A stretch of DNA of 64,000 nt. Origin: CAWKEY01 sp963696315. Lineage in GTDB: Bacteria; Pseudomonadota; Gammaproteobacteria; Methylococcales; Methylomonadaceae. Every line of letters starts with the position of its first letter. Within the stretch, counting starts at the first letter, position 1. Made by a program: the position numbers and the translations under genes. Shown here piece after piece: positions 51,177 to 60,549 of the stretch. The notes beneath the pieces were generated by a model. The model was not told the DNA's origin, searched no databases, and saw only the letters and a program-made list of their open reading frames with translations. The stretch spans positions 1-64,000 of the forward strand of contig CAVOJU010000012.1 of NCBI GenBank assembly GCA_963696315.1, read 5' to 3'.

Positions 51177-51626
51177 ATGGCATCCTTATTAGATCGTATC
51201 AAGGATGATATGAAAGCCTCCATGAAAGGCGGCAATAAATCACGCTTGTCGGTCATCCGTTTGATCCTGGCGGCCATAAAGCAGATCGAAGTTGATGAAC
51301 GCATTGAGCTGGATAACGATCGGATTATTCTCGTGCTTGATAAAATGCTTAAGCAGCGCCGCGAATCAATCAGGCAATTTGCCGATGCCGGCCGCACTGA
51401 TCTGGTAGCAATTGAAGAAGCCGAGATTCAGGTCATTCAGGATTTTCTGCCTCAAGCGCTGAGCGAAGTGGAGATTGACGTCATGATCAAAGAGGCGGTA
51501 GCCGAATCAGGCGCGCAATCAGTAAAAGACATGGGCAAGGTCATGGCCATTCTTAAAACAAAAATGCAAGGCCGTGCAGATATGGCGGTGATCGGCGCCA
51601 AAATCAAGGCTGCGCTGGCTAGCTAA
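51177..51626 (+). CDS. yqeY: GatB/YqeY domain protein
   Basis: Protein of 149 residues: LLDRIKDDMKASMKGGNKSRLSVIRLI, in parts DDMKASMKGGNKSRLSVIR, two helical domains, ending KGRADM-like (QGRADMAVIGAKIKAAL). It resembles the tRNA-binding tail of GatB; its exact role is unknown. A place between rpsU and dnaG is typical of many proteobacteria. Confidence 0.93.
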   Translation: MASLLDRIKDDMKASMKGGNKSRLSVIRLILAAIKQIEVDERIELDNDRIILVLDKMLKQRRESIRQFADAGRTDLVAIEEAEIQVIQDFLPQALSEVEIDVMIKEAVAESGAQSVKDMGKVMAILKTKMQGRADMAVIGAKIKAALAS

Positions 51627-51655
51627 GCGCCTTACCGGGCTTATCCGGGTAAGCT

Positions 51656-53383
51656 ATGTCCGGCAGAATTCCTCGTGAGTTTATTGATGAGCTTCTGGTG
51701 CGGGTTGATATTGTCGACTTGATCGATTCGCACGTTCCACTAAAAAAAACGGGTAATAGCTATATTGCCCGCTGCCCCTTCCATACTGAAAAAACACCCA
51801 GCTTTTCAGTAAACCGGAACAAACAGTTTTTTTATTGCTTTGGCTGCGGCGCCAGTGGCAATGCCATTAGCTTTCTAATGGATTTTAGTCATCTTGATTT
51901 TGTTGAAGCCTTGGAAGACCTCGCTGCATTCGCGGGTGTTGACGTCCCCAGAGAAGCATATGGCCACCAAGAAGCTCAAAAGAAAGATGATTTAAACAGC
52001 TTGTACGCCCTACTGGAGCAAGCTGCCGCAGTTTATGTGGAACAACTCCGGACTAACCCTGAGGGCAGACGAGCGGTTGAGTATTTGAAAGCCAGACAGG
52101 TGAGCAGCGACATTGCGCGCGATTTCATGCTCGGCTACGCGCCCGATCAATGGAAACTTTTGGCGGACCGCTTTAGTCATAAGCTGTTATTGGAGGCCGG
52201 CCTGTTAGTGCGCAATGAGGATGGCCAGGTGTATGATCGCTTTCGTGGCCGCATCATGTTCCCAATCAGGGACAAGCGCGGCCGCATTATCGGTTTTGGC
52301 GGCCGGGTGCTTGATGATTCCCTGCCCAAATACCTGAATTCACCGGAAACCCTGACGTTTCATAAAGGCCGCGAGGTGTATGGCCTGCATGAGCTTTTGG
52401 AAAAGAATTCAAAGCCCAGAAGAATCTTGCTTGTCGAGGGCTATATGGATGTCATCGCCTTGGCCCAGTTTGGCATTCATTATGCCGTTGCCGCCCTGGG
52501 CACCGCGACCTCGCAAGCGCATCTTGATATGCTGTTCCGGTATTCACCAGAACTGGTGCTCTGCTTTGATGGTGACAAGGCAGGCAGGCAGGCCGCATGG
52601 CGAGCAATGGAGCCGGCTTTTTCCTGCTTAAGAGACGGACGACAGATCCGCATCATGCTGCTGCCGCAAGGCCATGATCCCGACTCACTGATGCGGCAAG
52701 AAGGCCTTGACGATTTTGTGGCACGCATCGAAACGGCAAAAACCTTGTCAGATTATTTTTTTGGCCATTGCACAGAAGAAGTGAATCTATCAGAAATGGA
52801 AGGCCGGGCGCAATTGGTCAATAACGCCAAACCTTACCTGGATAAATTGCCGGAGGGCGTATTCAAGGAGATGATGCTCGGTCGCCTAAAACAATTAGCC
52901 AGCCTGACTAAACTGGATGTTTTGGAGAACGCCTCTACACTTAACTCGAAAAAAACCCTCAACAAGCGTCAGGAAAAAGGCCGGCTGTCAACGGCGCGCG
53001 TAGCCATCGCCTTATTACTGCAAAATCCGCATCTAGCCGAATGGGTTGAGCAACGAGATATTGACTGGAGCGGACTGGAATTTCCAGGCATTGAACTATT
53101 CAAAGACATTGTGCGAGTGATTGTTGAGAAAAAACCCGCTAATGCCGGCGTATTGGTCGAATATTTTCGCGGTACCGCACAGGAAAAGCCCGTAAAGACC
53201 CTCGCCTTTCTGGACCTGCTGGTTCCCGACGATGGCATTGAAGCGGAATTTTCTGACGCCTTGGACAGACTGCTTGCTCAGGCCAGAACGGCTGGACTGG
53301 AGAAGTTGCTGGCCAAAGAAAAAGTTCAAGGACTCAGTAGTGAGGAGAAAGAACTGTTGCGCAAAATGCTAACCATTAAATAA
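51656..53383 (+). CDS. dnaG: DNA primase
   Basis: Protein of 575 residues. The zinc domain is CPFHTEKTPSFSVNRNKQFFYCFGCGASG, in parts CPFHTEKTPSFSV and FYCFGCGASGNA (CHC2, residues 40-68). The catalytic core has FRGRIMFPIRDKRGRIIGFGGR and the TOPRIM motifs VEGYMDVIAL and LCFDGDKAGRQAA. The C-terminal DnaB-binding domain covers about 430-575. It makes primers for DNA replication. Confidence 0.97.
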   Translation: MSGRIPREFIDELLVRVDIVDLIDSHVPLKKTGNSYIARCPFHTEKTPSFSVNRNKQFFYCFGCGASGNAISFLMDFSHLDFVEALEDLAAFAGVDVPREAYGHQEAQKKDDLNSLYALLEQAAAVYVEQLRTNPEGRRAVEYLKARQVSSDIARDFMLGYAPDQWKLLADRFSHKLLLEAGLLVRNEDGQVYDRFRGRIMFPIRDKRGRIIGFGGRVLDDSLPKYLNSPETLTFHKGREVYGLHELLEKNSKPRRILLVEGYMDVIALAQFGIHYAVAALGTATSQAHLDMLFRYSPELVLCFDGDKAGRQAAWRAMEPAFSCLRDGRQIRIMLLPQGHDPDSLMRQEGLDDFVARIETAKTLSDYFFGHCTEEVNLSEMEGRAQLVNNAKPYLDKLPEGVFKEMMLGRLKQLASLTKLDVLENASTLNSKKTLNKRQEKGRLSTARVAIALLLQNPHLAEWVEQRDIDWSGLEFPGIELFKDIVRVIVEKKPANAGVLVEYFRGTAQEKPVKTLAFLDLLVPDDGIEAEFSDALDRLLAQARTAGLEKLLAKEKVQGLSSEEKELLRKMLTIK

Positions 53384-53466
53384 TATATACTGCAAATAAA
53401 TATAAGCTTGTAGTACAATCCCCTGTTCAGCAACACATGCTGAATCAAGTGTTCAGTGAGTAAACA

Positions 53467-55275
53467 ATGAATCAAGAGCAACAGCAATCCCAGCTTAAAC
53501 AATTGATAGCCAAAGGCAAAACTCAGGGCTATCTGACTTACGCCGAAGTTAATGATCACTTGCCCAGTGATATAGTTGATCCCGAACAAATCGAAGACAT
53601 CATTGGCATGATCAATGATATGGGAATACAGGTTTACGAAGTTGCGCCGGATGAAGACTCGCTCATGTCGGATTCGGCTGCGGTCACCACCGACGACGAA
53701 GATGCCGAGGAAGTTGCCGCCCTGGCATCTGTTGATAGCGAATTCGGCAGAACAACGGACCCTGTGCGCATGTACATGCGGGAAATGGGATCGGTTGAGC
53801 TGCTCACTCGCAACGACGAATTAAAAATCGCCAAGCGGATTGAAGAAGGCCAGCAGCAAGTGGTTAAAGCCATTTCCCGATCCTGCGTCGTCGTTGAAGA
53901 TTTTCTGCAGGCTTTTGATGCCATCCCTGGTGAGGAAGGCGGCCTACGCCTGGTCGACCTGATGAGTGGCTTCGTTGACCTAAAAGAGCCGGAAGAGTTT
54001 ATTGGGGCCGTTGCAGTCGCCGAGGATGCTGAAGAGGCCGAGGCCGAAGATGAAATCAAAGGGCTCGATTACGAAGAGGTCAAGGAAAAAGTTGAAGCGC
54101 TCAGAAAGCAGCTAAAAACCGCTTCTGCCGCCATCAAAAAACATGGCTACGCGTCCGAAAAAACAGAGCAGGCATTTGAAACGCTGGCCGACTTGTTCAT
54201 GGAGTTCAAATGGACGCCGCAATATCTTAAAAAAATGACTGCCATCATTCCCTCCGGAGTGGAAGCCGTTCGTGAGCAGGAAAAATTTATTCTCGAAACC
54301 TGCGTCAAGCACGCAAAAATGCCACGCAAGGATTTTATCAACTCATTTACCGGCAACGAAACCAATACAGAGTGGCTGGATCAGTATTTGCGTGAAGGTC
54401 ATGAGTATGCAGCAGCACTGCGAGAGCACGAAAAGGATATCAAAAAAGCGCAAAAGATACTGGCCGATATTGAGGCTCAATATGGACTGACCATCAGCGG
54501 GTTAAAAGACATTAACCGGCGCATGTCCATCGGTGAAGCCAAGGCAAGGCGCGCGAAAAAAGAAATGATTGAGGCCAATTTACGGCTGGTGATTTCAATT
54601 GCCAAAAAATACACCAATCGGGGCCTGCAGTTTCTGGACCTGATTCAGGAAGGCAATATCGGCTTGATGAAAGCGGTTGATAAATTTGAATACCGTCGCG
54701 GCTACAAGTTTTCAACCTACGCCACCTGGTGGATCCGTCAGGCCATCACCCGCTCCATTGCGGATCAGGCCCGAACCATTCGTATTCCGGTACACATGAT
54801 TGAAACGATCAACAAGTTGAACCGTATTTCCAGGCAGATCCTGCAGGAAATGGGGCGGGAAGCAACGCCGGAAGAATTGGCGGAACGCATGGAAATGCCC
54901 GAAGACAAGGTGCGCAAGGTACTGAAAATCGCCAAAGAACCGATTTCCATGGAAACTCCCATCGGTGATGATGAAGATTCTCATTTGGGAGATTTCATAG
55001 AAGATGCTAAAGTATTGTCCCCGGTTGAATCGGCAACGATAGCAGGACTGCGTGAATCGACGCAAAATGTGCTGGCCGGATTAACGGCGAGAGAAGCCAA
55101 GGTTCTGCGGATGCGCTTTGGCATCAACATGAACACCGACCACACACTGGAAGAAGTCGGCAAACAGTTTGATGTGACGCGCGAGCGCATTCGTCAAATT
55201 GAAGCCAAGGCATTGAGAAAACTAAGGCATCCATCAAGATCAGAGCAGCTCAGATGCTTTCTGGATGGTGAATAA
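53467..55275 (+). CDS. rpoD: RNA polymerase sigma-70 factor
   Basis: Protein of 602 residues. Region 1.1 is at the N-terminus; 1.2 has DPVRMYMREMGSVELLTR; an acidic non-conserved region covers about 140-370; region 2 is NLRLVISIAKKYTNRGLQFLDLIQEGNIGLMKAV, in parts AKKYTNRGLQFLDLIQEG, with YKFSTYATWWIRQAI for -10 recognition; region 3 has RIPVHMIETINKL; region 4.2 is RERIRQIEAKALRKLRHPSR. It is the housekeeping sigma factor. It ends the operon 83 bases after dnaG and may have its own promoter there. Confidence 0.98.
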   Translation: MNQEQQQSQLKQLIAKGKTQGYLTYAEVNDHLPSDIVDPEQIEDIIGMINDMGIQVYEVAPDEDSLMSDSAAVTTDDEDAEEVAALASVDSEFGRTTDPVRMYMREMGSVELLTRNDELKIAKRIEEGQQQVVKAISRSCVVVEDFLQAFDAIPGEEGGLRLVDLMSGFVDLKEPEEFIGAVAVAEDAEEAEAEDEIKGLDYEEVKEKVEALRKQLKTASAAIKKHGYASEKTEQAFETLADLFMEFKWTPQYLKKMTAIIPSGVEAVREQEKFILETCVKHAKMPRKDFINSFTGNETNTEWLDQYLREGHEYAAALREHEKDIKKAQKILADIEAQYGLTISGLKDINRRMSIGEAKARRAKKEMIEANLRLVISIAKKYTNRGLQFLDLIQEGNIGLMKAVDKFEYRRGYKFSTYATWWIRQAITRSIADQARTIRIPVHMIETINKLNRISRQILQEMGREATPEELAERMEMPEDKVRKVLKIAKEPISMETPIGDDEDSHLGDFIEDAKVLSPVESATIAGLRESTQNVLAGLTAREAKVLRMRFGINMNTDHTLEEVGKQFDVTRERIRQIEAKALRKLRHPSRSEQLRCFLDGE

Positions 55276-55287
55276 GCAATAGCAAAG

Positions 55288-55364
55288 GGGCCCTTAGCTC
55301 AGTTGGTTAGAGCGTCCGACTCATAATCGGCAGGTCGTAGGTTCAAGTCCTACAGGGCCCACCA
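55288..55364 (+). tRNA. tRNA with CAU anticodon, probably tRNA-Ile2
   Basis: A 77-base gene with encoded CCA. The acceptor pair is GGGCCCT / AGGGCCC. The D-arm is GCTCAGTTGGTTAGAGC, the anticodon loop CTCATAA (anticodon CAT), the T-arm CGTAGGTTCAAGTCCTACA. The first acceptor bases and the arms resemble E. coli ileX (decodes AUA after lysidine modification) more than the initiator or elongator methionine tRNAs. The distinction needs TilS identity elements. Confidence 0.85.
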
Positions 55365-55370
55365 TACATA

Positions 55371-55396
55371 AAAAGGCTGCCTGTGCAGCCTTTTTC
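55371..55396 (+). terminator. Intrinsic terminator after rpoD-tRNA
   Basis: AAAAGGCTGC, loop CTGT, GCAGCCTTTTT: a 7-bp perfect core stem (GGCTGC/GCAGCC) and a T-run. It ends the operon before metK. Confidence 0.85.
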
Positions 55397-55431
55397 ATAT
55401 CTGGGTTTTATATTTTATAGAAGGCAACATC

Positions 55432-56592
55432 GTGAGCAATAATTTCATTTTTACTTCGGAATCAGTTTCAGAAGGCCATCCGGACAAGGTTGCGGATCAA
55501 ATTTCAGATGCGGTGCTGGATGCATTATTAGCCCAGGACCCCAAGTCACGAGTTGCTTGTGAAACTCTGGTGAAAACCGGCATGGTTCTTCTGGCCGGCG
55601 AAGTCACCACAGAGGCCTGGGTTGATCTTGAAGCCCTCGTGCGGAAAGTCGTTTGCGACATCGGCTATGATCATGGCGACATCGGCTTTGACGGCCAAAG
55701 TTGCGCGGTTTTGAATGCGATTGGCAAGCAGTCCGCTGATATTGCCATGGGAGTTGATGAAGCTGAAAATCATGAACAAGGCGCTGGTGATCAGGGCCTG
55801 ATGTTTGGTTATGCCAGCAACGAAACCGATGTATTCATGCCGGCGCCCATCACCTATGCGCATCTTTTAGTCAAGCGCCAGGCGGAAGTCCGTAAAAACA
55901 AAACCCTGCCCTGGTTGCGCCCGGATGCAAAAAGCCAAATTACCTTCCGCTATGAAAACAATAAACCGGTAGCGATTGATGCCGTGGTGCTGTCCACTCA
56001 GCATTCCCCAGAAATCAGCAACAAAGCCCTCCATGAAGCCGTCATGGATGAAATTATTCTGCCAACCCTGCCCAAGGAATGGCTGCACGCAGGCACCAAA
56101 TTCTTGATCAACCCCACCGGCCAGTTCATCATCGGCGGCCCTGTGGGTGATTGCGGCTTGACCGGCCGGAAAATAATTGTTGATACCTATGGCGGCATGG
56201 CAAGACACGGCGGCGGTGCTTTTTCCGGCAAGGATCCATCAAAAGTCGACCGCTCCGCTGCCTATATGTGCCGCTACGTAGCAAAAAACATCGTTGCCTC
56301 CGGTATTGCAGAGCGCTGTGAAATTCAGGTTTCTTATGCGATTGGCGTTGCCGAACCCACCTCAATCAGCGTTGAAACCTTCGGTACCGGCAAAATAAGC
56401 GAAGACAGACTGGTACAGATTATCAGAGACACGTTTGACCTCAGACCCAAAGGCCTGATCGCCATGCTTGATCTGCTGAAACCCATCTATCAGACTACCG
56501 CCGCGTATGGCCACTTTGGCCGCACGGAAGAAACCTTTACGTGGGAACGGCTTGATAAAGTTGACGCATTAAAAGCTGCAGCCTCTCTATAA
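55432..56592 (+). CDS. metK: S-adenosylmethionine synthetase
   Basis: Protein of 386 residues from a GTG start. TSESVSEGHPDKVADQISDAV, in parts SVSEGHPDKVADQISDAVLD, is the ATP/Mg site; GAGDQGLMFGYA is the first signature; GGGAFSGKDPSKVDRSAAY, in parts GGGAFSGKDPSKVDRSAAY (19), the second. It makes SAM from methionine and ATP. It leads the block metK-ahcY-metF for the methyl cycle. No riboswitch is visible in the 67 bases upstream. Confidence 0.98.
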   Translation: MSNNFIFTSESVSEGHPDKVADQISDAVLDALLAQDPKSRVACETLVKTGMVLLAGEVTTEAWVDLEALVRKVVCDIGYDHGDIGFDGQSCAVLNAIGKQSADIAMGVDEAENHEQGAGDQGLMFGYASNETDVFMPAPITYAHLLVKRQAEVRKNKTLPWLRPDAKSQITFRYENNKPVAIDAVVLSTQHSPEISNKALHEAVMDEIILPTLPKEWLHAGTKFLINPTGQFIIGGPVGDCGLTGRKIIVDTYGGMARHGGGAFSGKDPSKVDRSAAYMCRYVAKNIVASGIAERCEIQVSYAIGVAEPTSISVETFGTGKISEDRLVQIIRDTFDLRPKGLIAMLDLLKPIYQTTAAYGHFGRTEETFTWERLDKVDALKAAASL

Positions 56593-56615
56593 CTTTGATA
56601 CAACGGAAACAATTC

Positions 56616-57908
56616 ATGAGTCAACCAGATTATAAAGTTGCCGATATAGCCCTGGCCGAATGGGGCCGGAAGGAAATCAACATTGCGGAAACCGAAATGC
56701 CGGGTCTGATGGCCTTGCGTGCGGAATATGCCCAGGAGCAGCCGCTAAAAGGCGCGCGCATTGGCGGCTGCCTGCATATGACCATTCAAACCGCTGTTCT
56801 GATTGAAACCCTGACCGCGCTGGGTGCAGAAGTGCGCTGGTCATCCTGTAATATATTTTCCACACAGGATCACGCCGCGGCAGCCATGGCCGCCGCGGGC
56901 ATTCCGGTATTTGCCTGGAAAGGCGAAACTGAAGCCGAAGCCGAATGGTGCATAGAACAAACCATCCTCGGCCCGAACGGCTGGCGTCCCAACATGATTC
57001 TGGATGATGGTGGCGATTTAACCAACATGATGCATGACAAGTTCCCGGAATTAATGGCGGGTGTCAAAGGCCTGTCAGAAGAAACCACCACAGGCGTATT
57101 GCGTTTAACCGAACGGGTTGCCAAAGGCACCTTGAAAGTTCCTGCGTTTAACGTCAACGATTCCGTCACCAAATCAAAATTCGACAACCTGTACGGCTGC
57201 CGTGAATCCCTGGTCGATGGCATCAAGCGCGCAACAGATGTCATGATCGCCGGCAAAATCGCCGTAGTTTGCGGTTACGGCGATGTCGGCAAAGGCTGCG
57301 CTCAATCATTGCGCGGCTTGGGCGCGACAGTCTGGATTACCGAAATTGACCCTATTTGCGCGCTGCAGGCCGCAATGGAAGGCTATCGCGTGGTCAGCAT
57401 GGAGGAAGCGGCGCCGGTTGCCAACATATTCGTCACCGCAACCGGCAACTTTAGCATTATCACTCATGAGCATATGCTCGCCATGAGGGATCAGGCGATT
57501 GTCTGCAACATCGGCCACTTTGATGCGGAAATTGAAATTGCCTCCTTACGTCAATATCAGTGGGAAAACATCAAGCCCCAGGTTGATCACGTCATTTTTC
57601 CTGACGGCAAACGCCTGATTATTCTGGCCGAAGGCCGTCTGGTCAATTTGGGTTGCGGTACCGGGCATCCCAGCTTTGTGATGTCCAATTCGTTTTGCAA
57701 CCAGGTGCTGGCGCAAATAGAACTTTGGAAACATGCCAATCAATACGAAAATCAGGTTTATATCCTGCCTAAAAAACTGGACGAAAAAGTAGCGGCACTG
57801 CATCTGAAGCAGCTGGGCGTAAACCTGACTCGGCTGACTGACGCGCAAGCGCACTATATCAATGTTCCCGTTGAGGGGCCGTACAAACCTGAGCATTACC
57901 GCTATTAA
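56616..57908 (+). CDS. ahcY: S-adenosylhomocysteine hydrolase
   Basis: Protein of 430 residues from ATG 56,616 (MSQPDYKVADIAL). NAD-binding GKIAVVCGYGDVGKGCAQSL, and the catalytic region (SCNIFSTQDHAAAAMAA, NVNDSVTKSKFDNLYG), with a C-terminal YKPEHYRY that completes the partner subunit's NAD site. It hydrolyses SAH to homocysteine and adenosine. A longer frame from 56,595 is less likely. Confidence 0.98.
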   Translation: MSQPDYKVADIALAEWGRKEINIAETEMPGLMALRAEYAQEQPLKGARIGGCLHMTIQTAVLIETLTALGAEVRWSSCNIFSTQDHAAAAMAAAGIPVFAWKGETEAEAEWCIEQTILGPNGWRPNMILDDGGDLTNMMHDKFPELMAGVKGLSEETTTGVLRLTERVAKGTLKVPAFNVNDSVTKSKFDNLYGCRESLVDGIKRATDVMIAGKIAVVCGYGDVGKGCAQSLRGLGATVWITEIDPICALQAAMEGYRVVSMEEAAPVANIFVTATGNFSIITHEHMLAMRDQAIVCNIGHFDAEIEIASLRQYQWENIKPQVDHVIFPDGKRLIILAEGRLVNLGCGTGHPSFVMSNSFCNQVLAQIELWKHANQYENQVYILPKKLDEKVAALHLKQLGVNLTRLTDAQAHYINVPVEGPYKPEHYRY

Positions 57909-57954
57909 TAGTACCCGCACAAGATTGGCGCCAGAACACGACTGAAAAGAGACC

Positions 57955-58809
57955 ATGCAAATACAAAGAAAACACCCGCAGCTATTCAGTTTTGAATTTT
58001 ATCCGCCCAAATCGGAAGAAGGCGCCGTCAGTTTGCAGCTTGTGCATAAAAAGCTGGCCCAACTCAACCCTGATTTTTTTTCAGTCACCTTTGGCGCCGG
58101 CGGCTCGACGCGCGATAAAACCTTTGATACTGTTATTGACATCCAGTCCAAAGGCGTTGCCGCAGCGCCGCACTTATCCTGTGTCGCCTCGACCAAAGCC
58201 AATATCCGCGAAATACTGAACAACTATCAGCAACATGGCGTTAAAAAAATCGTGGCTTTACGTGGCGACCTGCCCTCAGGTACCTTGTCTGCCGGCGAGT
58301 TTCGTTATGCCAATGAGCTGGTTGAATTTATTCGCCAGGAAACCGGCGATCATTTTCAAATCCATGTTGCCGCCTATCCTGAAGTGCACCCACAATCAGC
58401 CAGCAGCATAGAAGATTTTAAAAATTTCAAACGCAAGGTAGAGGCCGGTGCGGATGCCGCCATTACCCAGTATTTTTATAATGCCGAAGCCTATTTTTAT
58501 TTCCGCGATACTTGCGAAAAAAATGCTATCGACATTCCTATCGTTCCCGGCATTATGCCGATTACGCAATATTCACAACTGTTCCGCTTTTCTGATATGT
58601 GCGGTGCAGATATTCCCCGCTGGATGCGAAAACGTCTGGAAAGCTTTGGTGATGATCGCGCCTCCATCCAGGCTTTCGGCCTGGATTTGGTTACCAGCCT
58701 GTGTCAGCGTTTGTTGGAAAATGGCGCGCCCGGACTGCATTTTTACACCATGAATCAGGCCGCCCCCACTTTGGCAATCTGGGAAAATCTCAAACTTCAA
58801 TCAATATAG
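57955..58809 (+). CDS. metF: 5,10-methylenetetrahydrofolate reductase
   Basis: FAD-dependent TIM-barrel of 284 residues: FSFEFYPPKSEEGAVS (Glu of the active site), FFSVTFGAGGSTRD, IVALRGDLP, and AAITQYFYNAEAYFYFRD. It gives 5-methyl-THF for methionine synthesis and so fits metK and ahcY beside it. Confidence 0.97.
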   Translation: MQIQRKHPQLFSFEFYPPKSEEGAVSLQLVHKKLAQLNPDFFSVTFGAGGSTRDKTFDTVIDIQSKGVAAAPHLSCVASTKANIREILNNYQQHGVKKIVALRGDLPSGTLSAGEFRYANELVEFIRQETGDHFQIHVAAYPEVHPQSASSIEDFKNFKRKVEAGADAAITQYFYNAEAYFYFRDTCEKNAIDIPIVPGIMPITQYSQLFRFSDMCGADIPRWMRKRLESFGDDRASIQAFGLDLVTSLCQRLLENGAPGLHFYTMNQAAPTLAIWENLKLQSI

Positions 58810-58823
58810 CTGTCCGATCACTA

Positions 58824-58880
58824 CGAAGGGCGCGAAGGAGACGAAACCAAGTTCGTGATCATCGTGCCCTTCGTCGTTTA
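58824..58880. repeat. Imperfect palindromic element after metF
   Basis: ACTACGAAGGGCGCGAAGG and, 30 bases on, CGTGCCCTTCGTCGT form a long interrupted inverted repeat. It may act as the metF terminator, and looks like the short dispersed palindromes common in gamma methanotroph intergenic regions. Only one copy is in the window. Confidence 0.45.
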
Positions 58881-58923
58881 AGCAACTAACGCCATTATTT
58901 ACCGGCCAGCCGAGGAAGTGTCT

Positions 58924-59664
58924 ATGAGGATATCCAGATTATACGTATCGGCATCACTGGCTGAAGGCAGGCAAACAGCGTTGAATGAAGACAGCGGTCA
59001 TTATGTAAGAACCGTTTTGCGGCTAAAGAAAGATGATCCGATTATTTTGTTCAACGGACAGGGCGGCGAATATGTATGCACGGTTCTTGAAGCCAGCCGC
59101 AAATGTGTGTTAATCATGGTGCAGAAATGGCTGCAGCGCAGTGTCGAGTCGCCTTTGCACATTACGGCAGGAATAGGTATCTCGCGCGGGGACAAAATGG
59201 ATCTTGTCGTACAAAAATCGGTGGAACTGGGCGTTAACGTGCTGACACCGCTATTAACTGAACGCTGTGTAGTGCAGTTAAAAGACGAAAAAAGACAGCA
59301 GCGCCTGCTGCATTGGCAAAAAATTGTTCAACACGCCGCCGAACAAAGCGGCAGAACCGCCTTGCCGCAATTGCAGACAATAGATGACTTGCACAAGTGG
59401 CTAGATAAGCAACAAGGCTTGAAGGTTTTTCTGGACCCTTATGCAGAGACCTCACTCGCGGAACTGCAACCGGAAGACATGAAGGTAACTTTATTATCGG
59501 GGCCAGAGGGCGGCTTTACCGGCCAGGAGCGGGAAATGGCCAAAGCGGCGGGGTTTATTCCGGTGCGCCTGGGCCATCGAATTTTGAGAACAGAAACCGC
59601 GGCGCTGGCCGCCATATCGTCGGCACAGATGCTGTGGGGCGATTTCCGCGGAATAACAAGCTAA
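58924..59664 (+). CDS. rsmE: 16S rRNA m3U1498 methyltransferase
   Basis: SPOUT-class enzyme of 246 residues. An N-terminal PUA-like part (MRISRLYVSASL, HYVRTVLRLKKDD) and the C-terminal knot with LLSGPEGGFTGQE, RLGHRILRTETAALAAISSAQ are the family motifs. It methylates U1498 of 16S rRNA. Its TAA overlaps the ATG of the next gene (TAATG). Confidence 0.96.
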   Translation: MRISRLYVSASLAEGRQTALNEDSGHYVRTVLRLKKDDPIILFNGQGGEYVCTVLEASRKCVLIMVQKWLQRSVESPLHITAGIGISRGDKMDLVVQKSVELGVNVLTPLLTERCVVQLKDEKRQQRLLHWQKIVQHAAEQSGRTALPQLQTIDDLHKWLDKQQGLKVFLDPYAETSLAELQPEDMKVTLLSGPEGGFTGQEREMAKAAGFIPVRLGHRILRTETAALAAISSAQMLWGDFRGITS

Positions 59665-60539
59665 TGAAAAAAAGCATTTTTTATGCCCTCATACCGCTGA
59701 TGGTTTTGCTGGCTGCCGCGTCTTTGGCCAGTCTGACGGGTTATTTTATTATGCTGGGCATAGGCGATCAGCTGCCATTACGCAAAGTCATCACAAAAAC
59801 CACTCAACTGTTTCTGGTGCTGAGTATTTTCCCTGCCATGGCCTGGTTAAAAATCAGCAAGGAAGAACTAGGTTTTGCGGCCAGAAGCGTGTTTTTTAAA
59901 CAATTATGGCAAGGCTTTGGCCTTGGCTTGCTGACCTTGCTGCCGGTATTTGTGGTTTTATATGCGCTAGGCGTTCATGTGCTTGATGAGGGTCAGCACT
60001 GGACTGCCGGGCTGATCGCAAAAAAAACCGCCCTTTCATTATTGCTTGCGCTGATCATTTCACTGATAGAAGAGCCTATTTTTCGCGGCATACTCCTGGT
60101 CGGCTTAAAGAAGAAACTGCCTGTTGTCGCGGCCATTGTCATCAGTTCGCTGTACTATGCGGCGCTGCATTTTTTAAACAGCAAGACGGATGTGCCCTAT
60201 CAGGCGGTGCATCTGTTTAGCGGTTTTCCATTAATGCTCGAAGCCTTTGCGAATTTGCTGAACCCTGAAATTTCATCGGCATTTTTTGCCTTGCTGCTGG
60301 TCGGCATTTTTCTGGCTATCCTCAGAACCCAGGTCAAGGCCAGCCTGAGCTTGTGCATCGGCTGCCATACCTGCTGGGTTTGGCAGATAAAAATGAGCAA
60401 AACCCTGTTCAACGCGGATTTGAATTCGGATTATGGGTATCTGGTCAGCAGCTATGACGGCGTTATCGGGCCATTGGTGACGGGCTGGCTCGGTTGCGCG
60501 GTTATTGGCTACTGCATTTATAAAAATGTAAAAGGCTGA
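59664..60539 (+). CDS. CPBP-family intramembrane metalloprotease
   Basis: Membrane protein of 291 residues with about eight segments. The CAAX/CPBP motifs are SLIEEPIFRGILL (EExxxR, about residue 137) and SSLYYAALHFL (second motif with His, about residue 166); the third His (IGCHTCWVWQ) is near residue 235. It is probably an endopeptidase; the substrate is unknown. The gene is coupled to rsmE. An upstream in-frame start inside rsmE is rejected. Confidence 0.9.
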   Translation: MKKSIFYALIPLMVLLAAASLASLTGYFIMLGIGDQLPLRKVITKTTQLFLVLSIFPAMAWLKISKEELGFAARSVFFKQLWQGFGLGLLTLLPVFVVLYALGVHVLDEGQHWTAGLIAKKTALSLLLALIISLIEEPIFRGILLVGLKKKLPVVAAIVISSLYYAALHFLNSKTDVPYQAVHLFSGFPLMLEAFANLLNPEISSAFFALLLVGIFLAILRTQVKASLSLCIGCHTCWVWQIKMSKTLFNADLNSDYGYLVSSYDGVIGPLVTGWLGCAVIGYCIYKNVKG

Positions 60540-60549
60540 TATCAGCGCT

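Noticed and set aside
55365..55431. SAM or SAH riboswitch in front of metK or ahcY
   Set aside because: The metK leader is only 67 bases and holds a terminator of the previous operon; the 23-base gap before ahcY is too short. No aptamer pattern seen.
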